Origin: an uncultured Clostridia bacterium
GTDB taxonomy: Bacteria; Bacillota; Clostridia; Oscillospirales; Acutalibacteraceae
Length of the DNA: 64,000 nucleotides
Assembly: GCA_904397895.1 (NCBI GenBank)
Contig: CAJFOZ010000019.1
Coordinates: 1-64,000, forward strand
Direction of reading: 5' to 3'
The notes beneath the pieces were generated by a model, which was not told where the DNA came from, ran no database searches, and saw nothing but the letters and a program-made list of their open reading frames with translations. Below are positions 22,593-32,142 of this stretch, in pieces. The translations under genes were made by a program, and so were the position numbers. How positions within the stretch are numbered: position 1 is the first letter of the stretch; each line of letters starts with the position of its first letter.

Positions 22593-23185
22593 AATTTCCC
22601 CTCCTTACAGAGTTTCCCACAGGCATTAAAATAAAGCCGGATGCCTTTAAAGAAATATTTCGTCACATACACCATGCCGATGACAGCGAGGATTCCCAAT
22701 GCAATCAGGGCGATTCCCGCCAGAATCAATGCCCATTTGGGCATTATAACGGGGATGCATATGCCGGCTACGATAGAGACAATGCCTGCCAAGGCGATGG
22801 CGATTGGAACCATCCAAAGGCCGATCCACGCGGAGATGAGGCTCACAAGCAGCCAAGCTCCAATAAAGACATTAAACAGCACAACGCCTGTTATGATGCC
22901 AGGATGGCTGTTGGATGGACGAGGACGTTTAGCATAAGGATAGGCCGCCTTGCCGCCTAGAGTTGGATCGGTAGGATCAAACGGAGGGGGATCCATCCCT
23001 TCGATATAGCTTCTGGCAAGCTCCCTTGGATCACCCAAAGCGGCGGCCACGGTCTCCTCGGAATGGCCGGTCTCAGCGGCGATGCGGAAATGTTCTTCGT
23101 AATCGGCTAAAATATCCTCCCGTTCCACCGCCGGAAGAGGAGCCAAAGCAGCGCGTAATTCATTGAGAAATTGTTGCTTATTCAA
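22589..23185 (-). CDS. DUF1700 (HAAS-domain) membrane protein
   Basis: A 198-residue protein. The N-terminal helical part (QFLNELRAALAPLP, REDILADYEEHF, then VAAALGDPRELARSYI) is the HAAS/DUF1700 signature; the C-terminal part has three to four membrane segments. Proteins of this kind act as membrane partners or sensors co-encoded with PadR repressors. The start is most likely TTG at 23185, because GGAGGTG lies 6 nt before it, inside the 3' end of padR, which it overlaps by 8 nt. ATG starts a few codons upstream lack a ribosome site. Confidence 0.83.
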   Translation of the reverse strand: MNKQQFLNELRAALAPLPAVEREDILADYEEHFRIAAETGHSEETVAAALGDPRELARSYIEGMDPPPFDPTDPTLGGKAAYPYAKRPRPSNSHPGIITGVVLFNVFIGAWLLVSLISAWIGLWMVPIAIALAGIVSIVAGICIPVIMPKWALILAGIALIALGILAVIGMVYVTKYFFKGIRLYFNACGKLCKEGKL

Positions 23186-23501
23186 TCTCTTCACCTCCAT
23201 CAATGATCTGGTCTACCTGAAAAACAAAATGTTTCCATTCCGCCTTGAGCAATTCGAGGAATTCCCGTCCGGAAGGGGAAAGCGCATAATATTTCCGCGG
23301 CGCCCCTCCGCTGGACTCCTCCAAATAGGAGGTCACGTAATTCTCCTGCTTGAGCCGGCGAAGAATAGGGTAAACCGTTCCATCCGAAATATCCACTGCC
23401 TGGGAGAGATTGGAGGCAATCTCATAGCCGTACCGGTCTCCCTTTTCCAGCATGGCCAGAACACACAATTCCAACACGCCTTTTTTAAATTGAATATTCA
23501 T
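23178..23501 (-). CDS. PadR-family transcriptional repressor
   Basis: A 107-residue winged-helix protein of the short PadR class. Seen: KKGVLELCVLAMLEKGDRYGYEIA, the recognition region SDGTVYPILRRLKQENYV, the wing with GGAPRKYYALSPSGREFL, and a C-terminal dimerisation helix. The ATG at 23501 has GAGAGGTG 5 nt upstream. First gene of the PadR-DUF1700-DUF4097 operon and probably autoregulated: three AGTATT/AATACT boxes surround its promoter. Confidence 0.9.
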   Translation of the reverse strand: MNIQFKKGVLELCVLAMLEKGDRYGYEIASNLSQAVDISDGTVYPILRRLKQENYVTSYLEESSGGAPRKYYALSPSGREFLELLKAEWKHFVFQVDQIIDGGEEIE

Positions 23502-23514
23502 CGCTTCACCTCTC

Positions 23515-23554
23515 AATACTAGCTTAAATCGAGTATTATATATTGAACAATACT
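23515..23554. promoter_or_regulatory. PadR-operon promoter with three AATACT boxes
   Basis: Minus-strand -10 TATAAT at 23535-23540. AATACT/AGTATT boxes lie at 23515-23520, 23532-23537 and 23549-23554, evenly spaced by 17 bp and alternating in orientation. They form nested dyads over the promoter. Confidence 0.6.
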
Positions 23555-23668
23555 AAATATAAATCGTTATTGCGCCATTGTCAATAGGGTTCTATTCTTT
23601 TTTCCCTTCCTACAAAAGAAAAATTTTTAAGAGGCCTTATCCCGATTGCAAAGAGAGGATAGGGCAAT

Positions 23669-23708
23669 GAAAAAACAGCCGATCCAATAAATCGGCTGCT
23701 TTTTTTCG
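23669..23708 (-). terminator. Terminator of the HAD phosphatase gene
   Basis: ACAGCCGAT/ATCGGCTGC-type stem with runs of A and T; can work in both directions. Confidence 0.85.
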
Positions 23709-23721
23709 GTCCAAATGATTT

Positions 23722-24357
23722 TTAAATATTGAGGATATGAGCAGGGGAGGTAAAGACAAAATCAGCACAGCTGTTTTTCATATCCTCCCTATGCCACGCG
23801 GCTAATCCAGAGGAGATGCCGGCGTTTTTGGCGCATTCCACATCGGTGGGCATGTCTCCGATGTAAATGCATTGGGCTGGATCGGCTTGCGTTAATTCCA
23901 GATATTTGGCGATGGGTTGGGGATCGGGTTTGTGTTTTTGGGTATCCTCTTTTAACACCAAAGCTGAACACAGATTGTCCAAACCAAAGCGTTTAAAATA
24001 GTCCTGGTATTCCTGGCGGCTCCGGGAGGATACGATGCCGATAGTACGATTCCTTTCTTTCAATCCCTTTAACATATCCTGTACACCGTCAAAGAATGAG
24101 ATGGAATGTGCGGCTTGTTGATAACGTACCGCCCACTGTTTCTCAAAATCGTCGGGCACGTTGACTTTTAATTTTTCCAATGCCTTTTGGGTGGTGATGC
24201 CTAGGACCACTCGGAGTTCTTCCTTAGAAAAGTCCCTGCCCGGGACAAACTGTTTGAGTGTAGTCTGCCAAGTCTTTAAAACGGATTGTTCTGTGTCGAT
24301 CAATGTGCCGTCCAAATCAAAAATGAAGTGGGTAAACTTTTTGGGGTGCGCTGTCAT
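23722..24357 (-). CDS. HAD-superfamily phosphatase (PGP/beta-PGM-like)
   Basis: A 211-residue haloacid dehalogenase-type hydrolase. Motif I FDLDGTLIDTE (about residues 12-22), a helical cap, motif II VSSRSR, motif III Lys in KHKPDP and motif IV GDMPTDVECAKNAG are all visible. This arrangement fits phosphoglycolate- or pyrophosphatase-like (PpaX) members. The ATG at 24357 has GGGAGG 8 nt upstream. Transcribed alone. The substrate is not predictable. Confidence 0.88.
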   Translation of the reverse strand: MTAHPKKFTHFIFDLDGTLIDTEQSVLKTWQTTLKQFVPGRDFSKEELRVVLGITTQKALEKLKVNVPDDFEKQWAVRYQQAAHSISFFDGVQDMLKGLKERNRTIGIVSSRSRQEYQDYFKRFGLDNLCSALVLKEDTQKHKPDPQPIAKYLELTQADPAQCIYIGDMPTDVECAKNAGISSGLAAWHREDMKNSCADFVFTSPAHILNI

Positions 24358-24408
24358 AAACAAAACCTCCCAGTAGTAGTTTTGCGAATCTATGATCTAA
24401 AAAATAGT

Positions 24409-24437
24409 TTACCACAGATTCTCTCAAAAGTTATAAT
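24409..24437 (+). promoter_or_regulatory. Probable promoter of the giant glucan synthase gene
   Basis: TTACCA (24409-24414), 17-bp spacer, TATAAT (24432-24437). It would give a leader of about 140 nt before the ATG at 24586. Confidence 0.55.
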
Positions 24438-24585
24438 GCGATGCAACTCGTTTTTCCAAAAAACTCGATCGTCATTCACAAAGATTTATTTTAAAAGATA
24501 AGGTCCCACCCTTTTACAGCCAATAGGAATGAGAAGGAGTTTTTTTGGCAACAATACCCTGTGAATATCTGCGCGGGGTGAGAAT

Positions 24586-27500
24586 ATGAGCCGAATCAAA
24601 CAAGTGCGGGGATTTTTTTACGATGCGTCCGAGGCAATAGGACGTCCGGGAACCATGACGAGAGTTTCCATGTATGCCTTGCGCCGTCAGCTGATCCGGG
24701 AGTTGTCCCGAATGCGGGAACAGTATCAAATCGCCTTAGGACGTGAGAAAAAAGGCGCTGTGGAGCAGTGGTTGTGCGATAATTTTTATCTCATCGAGAG
24801 AAATGGCCGGGCGCTGTTGCACGAATTAAAATACCAAAAGAATCTGCCGGCCCAAAAGGGGCAAGCCTTCCCAGCCCTCTACCATGTGTGCGAAGCCATC
24901 TGCGCCCCTACCGGCGGTATGCCCGATCCAGAGACACTGGAACATGTGCTTCAAAAGATACAGCATTATCGCCTTTTTCAGGGATGCGAACTGGAAAATT
25001 TAGACCCCATGCTTCGCGCTGCATTGATCCATTGGGCGGCAAGGGCTGCACTACAATGGGGCGGCGAGGACAACGCCGCCCGCTTGGGCAATGCCATTGA
25101 GTCCTTGAGGGCCTTCCAGGATATGGACTTCATCGGCATTGTAGAGCGGCTCAGCGGGGTAGAATCCATCCTCCGCGGGGATCCGGCCAGGATATACGTG
25201 GGCATGAGCGAGGACACACGGGCATATTATCGCCATTGCGTCACCCGCATCGCACAGCGGACGGGGCGGGACGAAATGGAGGTCTCCCAGGATATTTTAC
25301 ACAAGGCTCAGGAGGCCAAGGACGCCTCACAAAAACATGTGGGGTATTGGATCCAGGAGATGACGGGGGATGCCTTAAAACGAAGGCGACGGGGAAGGAT
25401 TTCCTTGGCGGCACAGATCACCGTTCCCATCCTATTGTCCATTTTGGCGGGGACGCTGTGGGGATGGTGGCTTATCCCGCTTTTGATTTTCCCTTTGTGG
25501 GAGGCCATCCGTCCACTGGTGGATTTTTTGGCGCTCAAGGGGGTGCCACCCACCTTTTTACCCCGCATGGAGTTAAATGGTGAGGTCCCAAAAGAGGCGC
25601 CCACTTTAGTGACGGTGTCTACCTTGCTGTCTACGGCGCAAAAGACGTCCGGCCTCCGTCAAAGGCTGGAACATCTCTACCAGTCCAACGGCAGAGGCGA
25701 GACCTATTTCTGTCTGCTTGCCGATCTCAAGGAGGCAAAAAAACCGCAGCGCCCTGAGGATGCGCCGGCTATTGCAGCGGTGTCCCGCATCGTCCAGGAT
25801 CTAAACCGGCAGTATGGGAATCGATTTTTTCTACTGGTGCGGCCCCGTGTGTATTCCAAAACCCAGCGAGCCTATGCGGGATGGGAGAGAAAACGCGGAG
25901 CTTTGTTGGAATTGTGCCGCCTGATCAAAGGGGAAAATCCTACTTTTTTGACAGTGGTAGGATCCCGTGAAATCTTATCCACCATTCGATACATCATCGC
26001 CCTAGACGGCGATACCGAATTGCTTATGGACACTGCCGCCGATCTAGTGGCCAGAGCCATGCATCCGCTCAATCGTCCCCAAGTGGATCCGTCCTTGGGA
26101 AGGGTAGTCCGGGGGTACGGCATTTTAGCCCCTCGGGTGGATGTGGATCTAAAATCAGCTGGAAAAACCGATTTTTCCCGTATTATGGCCGGCCTAGGAG
26201 GGATCACTGCCTACGATACCCTGGTGGGCGACTTCTACCAAGACCTTTTTGGAGAGGGGATTTTCGCCGGTAAAGGGCTTTTGGATGTGGATGCCTTTTA
26301 TGGAGTGCTCAACCATGCCCTGCCGGAAAATGAGGTGCTCAGCCACGACATCCTGGAAGGAGGGTTCCTGCGGACGGCCTTTGTATCCGACGTGGAGATG
26401 AGCGACGGATTCCCCACCGGGATGGGACCTTGGATGGCCCGCCTTCACCGATGGATTCGGGGGGATTGGCAAAACATCATTTGGATTTCCTCCGCCGCCA
26501 AGACCCAGGAGGGAAAACCAAATCCTTTAAACGCATTATCCCGCTATAAGCTATTTGATAATCTGCGCCGCTCTTTTACGCCGGTGATATCCATGGCGTG
26601 TATTTTACTGTCCGCTTTGGTGGGGGGAGGGGCCGGTTGGATCCTCACTATAGCAGGCGTGTTGTCCTGCGCAGGAGGGGGGCTCTTCTCGGCTATCTAT
26701 GGCCTGATCAGCGGGGGGATGTTTGTATTTTCCCGGCGGTACTATTCCAAAGCCATCCCTCAGGCGTCCCAGGCATTGCTCCAGGCCGGCATGCAGATCG
26801 TCATGCTGCCCCGTACCGCCATGGTATCCCTGGACGCTATTGTCCGGGCGCTGTGGCGGCGGTTCTATTCAAAGCGCGGCATGCTGGACTGGGTGACGGC
26901 GGCCGATGCGGAACAACACAAGCACAGTATGGCCGGGATACTCCGCGCCTATGGCGTTGGCGTGATTCTGGGGGCAGTGTTGCTCCTCTGGGGCAAGGTT
27001 GTGCTTGCGTGGATCTTGGGGCTTACCTTCTTGGCTTTACCCATAGCGGCCTGGGCCACCGCCCGTCCGGACGGACACGAAAAACACCATCTTTCGCCCG
27101 ATCAACGGGATCTGCTCCAATCCCATGCCGCCGCTATGTGGAGGTACTATGAAGACCTGTGTACGCCGGAAGACCATTGGCTCCCGCCCGACAACATGCA
27201 GGAAGCGCCCGTCACCGTCATCGCCCATCGGACTTCGCCTACCAACATCGGCCTTGCCATGCTGTCCACCATGGCGGCTTACGATTTTGGCATCATCGAC
27301 CAGGACGCCATGATCACCCGCCTAAATCATATGGTGGATACCATCCAGCGCTTAGAACGGTGGAACGGCAACCTTCTCAATTGGTACGATACCCTTACCC
27401 TCCGCCCTTTATCACCTCGGTATGTGTCCTGTGTGGACAGCGGTAATTTTGTATGCTGTTTGGTCTCCCTCAAGGAGGGGCTCAAAGAGATAACGGGAGA

Positions 27501-30500
27501 CGGACGGATCATCAATCTCGTCCAAAGATTGGAAGATATCATTGGGGAGACCGACCTTAGCGTCTTTTACAATGCCCGCCGCAAGCTGCTGCACATCGGC
27601 TACGATTTGGAAAGCGATAGGCTCAGCGGGTCCTACTACGACCTTCTCATGAGCGAAGCCCGTATGACCAGCTATTTTGCCGTGGCGTCCCGTCAGGTGC
27701 CCAAGAAGCATTGGGGGGCGTTGGGGCGGACATTGGCCCGCCAAGGGAGATACACCGGCCCCGTCAGCTGGACGGGCACCATGTTTGAATACTTTATGCC
27801 CTATCTGGTACTGCCATCCTATGAGGGATCCCTTGGATATGAGGCGCTACGCTTTTGCACCTACTGCCAGCGCCGCCGCACCAAGGGCGTCGCCCCTTGG
27901 GGCATCTCGGAGAGCGGGTTTTACGCCTTCGACCCGCAGCTCAACTACCAATACAAAGCCCACGGCGTGCAGAAGCTGGGGCTTAAAAGGGGCATGGACA
28001 GTGAACTGGTGGTATCGCCATACTCCACCTATCTCACATTGCCTTTTGAACCCCAAAAGGCGCTGCGCAATTTGCAGCGTCTGGGGGAGATGGACATCAC
28101 CGGCCGCTACGGCATGTATGAAGCGGCCGACTTCACGGTCAAACGCCGTCTCAGCGGATCCGATTACGCTGTGGTGCGCAGCTATATGGCCCATCATGTA
28201 GGCATGAGTCTAGTGGCCATTGCAAACCTTCTGTACGACGGCGTTTTCCAGCGCAGGTTTTTGCGGGATGGGAAAATGTCTTCGGCAGTGGAACTGCTTC
28301 AGGAAAAAGCGCCGGCTGGTACCGTGGTGTTCGACGATGTGGAGTACCGTCCTATCCCACAAAAGCCGGGCCGCACCATGGATAAAAAGGAGGAATATCA
28401 GGTGATGAATCCTGTGAATCCCCGCATGCATCTTCTTCAAAACGATCAGTGGACCTTGGTCATCACCGACGGCGGCGCGGGAGCGACCACCTTCCGAGGC
28501 ATGGATGTAATACGTCGTTCCGACGACCTTCTGCGCCGTCCCCAGGGAATTTTTGTGGTGGTCAAGGGGGAGGGGGATCCCTTTGGCATCACGCCGCTTC
28601 CCCTGGAAAAAGGACAAGTGGAACGCCGGGTGGAATTTGCCTCCTCTTATGCCGCCTTTTATGCCAAGAAGGACAAATTGGAGGCCGGTATGATGGCCAG
28701 CCTCCATCAGATGCTGGCTTGTGAACAGCGGAAAATCCTTTTGCAAAACCATTCGTCCAAACCCATGGATGCCCAAGTGCTGTTTTTCTTTGAACCGGCG
28801 CTCATTCCTGCAAAGGACGATGCGGCCCATCCGGCATTTTCCCGCCTCTTTTTGCGCTCCGACTACGATGCGTCCACCCAAAGCCTCCTCTTTTCCCGTC
28901 GGAAACGGGGGAGCGGCAACGAGATGCATCTGGCGGTTGGATTTTTGGAGCAGGTGCCTTACGAATACGACCTAAGGCGGGAACACATCCTGGTGAGGCC
29001 CTATGGAGTCTCCTCCCTGCTTCGGAAGGATCTGTTCGCCCAACCGTTTGTTTCGGGGGAAGGTGTGCCGGACACCGCTTGCTGCATCCGGGTCTCGGTC
29101 AATCTGCCGCCCAAAGGGAAAAAGGCCCTGACCCTATTGCTCAGCGCCGCCGGGACAAAAGAGGACGCCCTAGGGAATCTAGCGGCCGTCCGGGAGGAGG
29201 GGGAGATCCCTCCGGAAAAAGCGGCGGTTTCGCCTCTAGCCGGAGGAGGCATCGAGCAACGCATCGGTTCCACGCTGCTGCCGCGATTGTTTTATCCCAT
29301 GCAGCAATCATCGGCCATCCGGGAGGCGGCCCGGGACAATCGTCTAGGAGCGTCGGCCCTCTGGAGCATGGGCATTTCAGGGGATGTCCCCATTGTGCTG
29401 GTCATTCTGAAAGATGCGGGGAAGGTTCAGACCATCCAGCCTTTTGTGAAGCTTCATAAGATTCTACGACGGGCCGGCATCCCGCTTGATTTATGTATCC
29501 TCTATCGGGAGGGAGGACAGTACGACCGCCCGGCAGTGGACGCCATCCGTTGGGTGCTCAAAGCAGAAGATAGCGATTCCCTTTTAGGCAGGCAGGGGGG
29601 CATCCATTTGGTGGATGAACTGCGCCATGAGGAGCAAAATATCCGGGCGCTGAAGGCCTCGGCCTGCCACATTGCATCGGAAAACCTGCTGCCTGAAGCG
29701 CCCATTTCCACAGAATACCGCCCCATGCCGGTGGAACCTGTCAAAGCAGTGGAGGAAAGCCCGGAAGGCCTAGCCGTGGAGGGCGGTGCCTTTCACGGGG
29801 ATGCTTTTACCGTTGCCAAAACACCTCCTATGCCGTGGGGACATGTGTTGGCAAACCCAACCTTTGGCACCATGGTGAGCGATCAGGCTTTGGGATACAC
29901 TTGGGCGATCAACGCCCGTGAAAACAAGCTGACGCCGTGGTACAACGATTCCCGTACCGACAATCGGGGCGAGCAGCTGTTCTTGCGCCTGGACGGCCAC
30001 ATTTATGACTGCACTTTGGGTGCTGCCGCCACCTTTACGCCGGGGAATGCCAGATGGGAAGGGATGGCCGGGGATGTACACATCGCAGTGACGGTATCGG
30101 TCCCACGAAAAGGAACATGGAAGGAGGTCCTTTTGGAAATGGAAAGCCCAGATCGTCCGGTGGATATCCAAGCCGCTTATTATACGGAACCGGTGCTGGG
30201 GGTCAACCGCAGCACGGCCAGATATCAGGTATCCCGCTGGGAAAATGGTGCATTGACCCTTCAAAACCCGTGGAATACCGCCGTCCCGGGAACCATGATC
30301 CTGACGGCCGACGGCGGGGCCGACGCCTATACCTGTAGCCGTCCGGCCTTTTTGTCCGGCCTATGGGACGGATGCGTCCCAGCCCCAACCCATGATCCCT
30401 GTGGGGCGGTTATTGTAGAGCGGCGGCTCCCGCCCAAACGCCGTGAGAAAATTAAGTTTATCTTAGGATGGGCGGCGTCGGAAGAGGCAGTGCGAAAAAT

Positions 30501-31992
30501 CCCCGGCATTCATCCTGAACCGGGGGAACCGATGGATTCTATCCGCATCCACACTCCGGATAAGGCCTTGGACGCCCTTATCAACACCTGGCTTCCCCAT
30601 CAGGTAGCGGCCTCCCGCTTCATGGGCAAGACGGGATTTTACCAGTGCGGAGGCGCATGGGGATTCCGGGATCAGCTACAGGACTGCCTGGCGCTGATGC
30701 TGACACGGCCAAAACAGGCCAGACGGCACATCATCCGGGCTGCCGCCCATCAGTTTGAGGAGGGGGACGTCATGCACTGGTGGCATGCCCTACCCCGTTC
30801 GGGAGGGGGAGAACGGGGCGTGCGCACCCGGTATTCCGACGACCTGCTGTGGCTCCCCTACGTCTTGTGCGAGTACCTGAAAACCACCGGCGACCAGAGC
30901 GTTTTGGAGGTGCCGGTTTCCTATCTGAAGGCCGAAGAGCTCCGGGAGGAGGAACACGACCGCTATTTTGAACCGGTCAAATCGCCTATCCGAGAGGACA
31001 TTTATCATCACGCCGTCCGGGCGGTAGAACGGTCCATGAAGTGGGGACGACACGGACTCCCGCTCATGGGCGGAGGCGACTGGAACGACGGATACAATCT
31101 GGTAGGAGCCGGCGGACAAGGGGAAAGCGTATGGCTCGGAATGTTCCTCACCATGGTGCTGGAAAGTATGGCGCCCCTTTGCCGCCAGAGGGGGGAGGAC
31201 GACCGCGCCCATCGATACGAAGAGGAGGCGGGACGTCTCCGCTCGGCCATCGACCAATGGGCCTGGGACGGGGACTGGTACCTGAGGGCCTTTTACGACG
31301 ACGGATCCCCCATGGGCAGCCATCAAAACGACGAATGCCGCATCGACAGCCTCCCTCAGAGCTTCTCAGTGCTGTGCAATATGCCAGACAAGGAGAGGCG
31401 ATCCCGGGCATTGGACTGGTGCATGAGAATGCTGGTGGACGACCGTCATCAGTTTGTCCGCCTGTTTTATCCGCCATTTGACCATTCCAAGCAGCAGCCT
31501 GGATACGTCAAAGCCTATCCCACCGGACTGAGGGAAAATGGGGGGCAATACACCCATGCCGCCTGTTGGCTGGCCATGGCCCTCCTGCGGGAGGGACGGG
31601 CCGATGACGGCCTGAAGGTGCTTCGCTTTATCAGCCCGGCGGAGAAGTACCGGGATCCCGATCGGGCGGCGGCCTATAAGACCGAGCCCTATGCCATCGC
31701 CGCCGACATCTACGCCCATCCCGACGCCGCCGGACGGGGTGGATGGAGCCAATATACCGGCGCGGCCGGATGGTATTACCGCATCGTGATGGAAGAGCTG
31801 TTGGGCATTCGCATCCGCGGGGACAAAATAGAGGTGCATCCCCATCTTCCCACCGGATGGGACGGCTTTACCGCTGAGATTATCCGAAACGGAACGGTCA
31901 CCAAGGTCAACCAGGACGGCGTCCTAGACGTCCAAAATCATGACCATTCTGTTAAATCGAAACAGGGGCGGCCAATGGCGTTGCAACACTAA
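24586..31992 (+). CDS. Giant GT84-GH94 protein, cyclic beta-1,2-glucan synthase-like
   Basis: A 2468-residue protein, the largest in the window. Order: an N-terminal helical region; membrane helices at about 275-310; a GT84 domain with IIALDGDTELL near residue 473; more membrane helices at about 665-715 and 790-825. Then come a glycoamylase-like domain (about 860-1270), beta-sandwich segments, and a C-terminal GH94 phosphorylase-type (alpha/alpha)6 domain with the catalytic acid in GFRDQLQD (about 2026). This is the architecture of NdvB/Cgs cyclic beta-1,2-glucan synthases, though about 400 residues shorter than the Brucella enzyme. In the family UDP-glucose is polymerised, cyclised and trimmed by phosphorolysis. 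GGGGTGAG precedes the ATG. No transporter gene is adjacent. Confidence 0.87.
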   Translation: MSRIKQVRGFFYDASEAIGRPGTMTRVSMYALRRQLIRELSRMREQYQIALGREKKGAVEQWLCDNFYLIERNGRALLHELKYQKNLPAQKGQAFPALYHVCEAICAPTGGMPDPETLEHVLQKIQHYRLFQGCELENLDPMLRAALIHWAARAALQWGGEDNAARLGNAIESLRAFQDMDFIGIVERLSGVESILRGDPARIYVGMSEDTRAYYRHCVTRIAQRTGRDEMEVSQDILHKAQEAKDASQKHVGYWIQEMTGDALKRRRRGRISLAAQITVPILLSILAGTLWGWWLIPLLIFPLWEAIRPLVDFLALKGVPPTFLPRMELNGEVPKEAPTLVTVSTLLSTAQKTSGLRQRLEHLYQSNGRGETYFCLLADLKEAKKPQRPEDAPAIAAVSRIVQDLNRQYGNRFFLLVRPRVYSKTQRAYAGWERKRGALLELCRLIKGENPTFLTVVGSREILSTIRYIIALDGDTELLMDTAADLVARAMHPLNRPQVDPSLGRVVRGYGILAPRVDVDLKSAGKTDFSRIMAGLGGITAYDTLVGDFYQDLFGEGIFAGKGLLDVDAFYGVLNHALPENEVLSHDILEGGFLRTAFVSDVEMSDGFPTGMGPWMARLHRWIRGDWQNIIWISSAAKTQEGKPNPLNALSRYKLFDNLRRSFTPVISMACILLSALVGGGAGWILTIAGVLSCAGGGLFSAIYGLISGGMFVFSRRYYSKAIPQASQALLQAGMQIVMLPRTAMVSLDAIVRALWRRFYSKRGMLDWVTAADAEQHKHSMAGILRAYGVGVILGAVLLLWGKVVLAWILGLTFLALPIAAWATARPDGHEKHHLSPDQRDLLQSHAAAMWRYYEDLCTPEDHWLPPDNMQEAPVTVIAHRTSPTNIGLAMLSTMAAYDFGIIDQDAMITRLNHMVDTIQRLERWNGNLLNWYDTLTLRPLSPRYVSCVDSGNFVCCLVSLKEGLKEITGDGRIINLVQRLEDIIGETDLSVFYNARRKLLHIGYDLESDRLSGSYYDLLMSEARMTSYFAVASRQVPKKHWGALGRTLARQGRYTGPVSWTGTMFEYFMPYLVLPSYEGSLGYEALRFCTYCQRRRTKGVAPWGISESGFYAFDPQLNYQYKAHGVQKLGLKRGMDSELVVSPYSTYLTLPFEPQKALRNLQRLGEMDITGRYGMYEAADFTVKRRLSGSDYAVVRSYMAHHVGMSLVAIANLLYDGVFQRRFLRDGKMSSAVELLQEKAPAGTVVFDDVEYRPIPQKPGRTMDKKEEYQVMNPVNPRMHLLQNDQWTLVITDGGAGATTFRGMDVIRRSDDLLRRPQGIFVVVKGEGDPFGITPLPLEKGQVERRVEFASSYAAFYAKKDKLEAGMMASLHQMLACEQRKILLQNHSSKPMDAQVLFFFEPALIPAKDDAAHPAFSRLFLRSDYDASTQSLLFSRRKRGSGNEMHLAVGFLEQVPYEYDLRREHILVRPYGVSSLLRKDLFAQPFVSGEGVPDTACCIRVSVNLPPKGKKALTLLLSAAGTKEDALGNLAAVREEGEIPPEKAAVSPLAGGGIEQRIGSTLLPRLFYPMQQSSAIREAARDNRLGASALWSMGISGDVPIVLVILKDAGKVQTIQPFVKLHKILRRAGIPLDLCILYREGGQYDRPAVDAIRWVLKAEDSDSLLGRQGGIHLVDELRHEEQNIRALKASACHIASENLLPEAPISTEYRPMPVEPVKAVEESPEGLAVEGGAFHGDAFTVAKTPPMPWGHVLANPTFGTMVSDQALGYTWAINARENKLTPWYNDSRTDNRGEQLFLRLDGHIYDCTLGAAATFTPGNARWEGMAGDVHIAVTVSVPRKGTWKEVLLEMESPDRPVDIQAAYYTEPVLGVNRSTARYQVSRWENGALTLQNPWNTAVPGTMILTADGGADAYTCSRPAFLSGLWDGCVPAPTHDPCGAVIVERRLPPKRREKIKFILGWAASEEAVRKIPGIHPEPGEPMDSIRIHTPDKALDALINTWLPHQVAASRFMGKTGFYQCGGAWGFRDQLQDCLALMLTRPKQARRHIIRAAAHQFEEGDVMHWWHALPRSGGGERGVRTRYSDDLLWLPYVLCEYLKTTGDQSVLEVPVSYLKAEELREEEHDRYFEPVKSPIREDIYHHAVRAVERSMKWGRHGLPLMGGGDWNDGYNLVGAGGQGESVWLGMFLTMVLESMAPLCRQRGEDDRAHRYEEEAGRLRSAIDQWAWDGDWYLRAFYDDGSPMGSHQNDECRIDSLPQSFSVLCNMPDKERRSRALDWCMRMLVDDRHQFVRLFYPPFDHSKQQPGYVKAYPTGLRENGGQYTHAACWLAMALLREGRADDGLKVLRFISPAEKYRDPDRAAAYKTEPYAIAADIYAHPDAAGRGGWSQYTGAAGWYYRIVMEELLGIRIRGDKIEVHPHLPTGWDGFTAEIIRNGTVTKVNQDGVLDVQNHDHSVKSKQGRPMALQH

Positions 31993-32010
31993 GGAATGTT
32001 ATGCTATAAT
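31981..32010 (+). promoter_or_regulatory. Promoter of yfmF-yfmH
   Basis: TTGCAA (31981-31986) overlaps the end of the glucan synthase gene; 18-bp spacer; TATAAT (32005-32010) with TGC extension. Confidence 0.7.
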
Positions 32011-32142
32011 GATGCACAAAAGGGAATGGCAAGCGCAATCTTTTGTCTTTTGCGCCCAAACAAATTGAATGATCCCGTTTGGAGAGAATGCCCTTTGCCA
32101 TGCTTGTTTTGTTAGAATTTTGAGAGATGAGGAGATGACATT

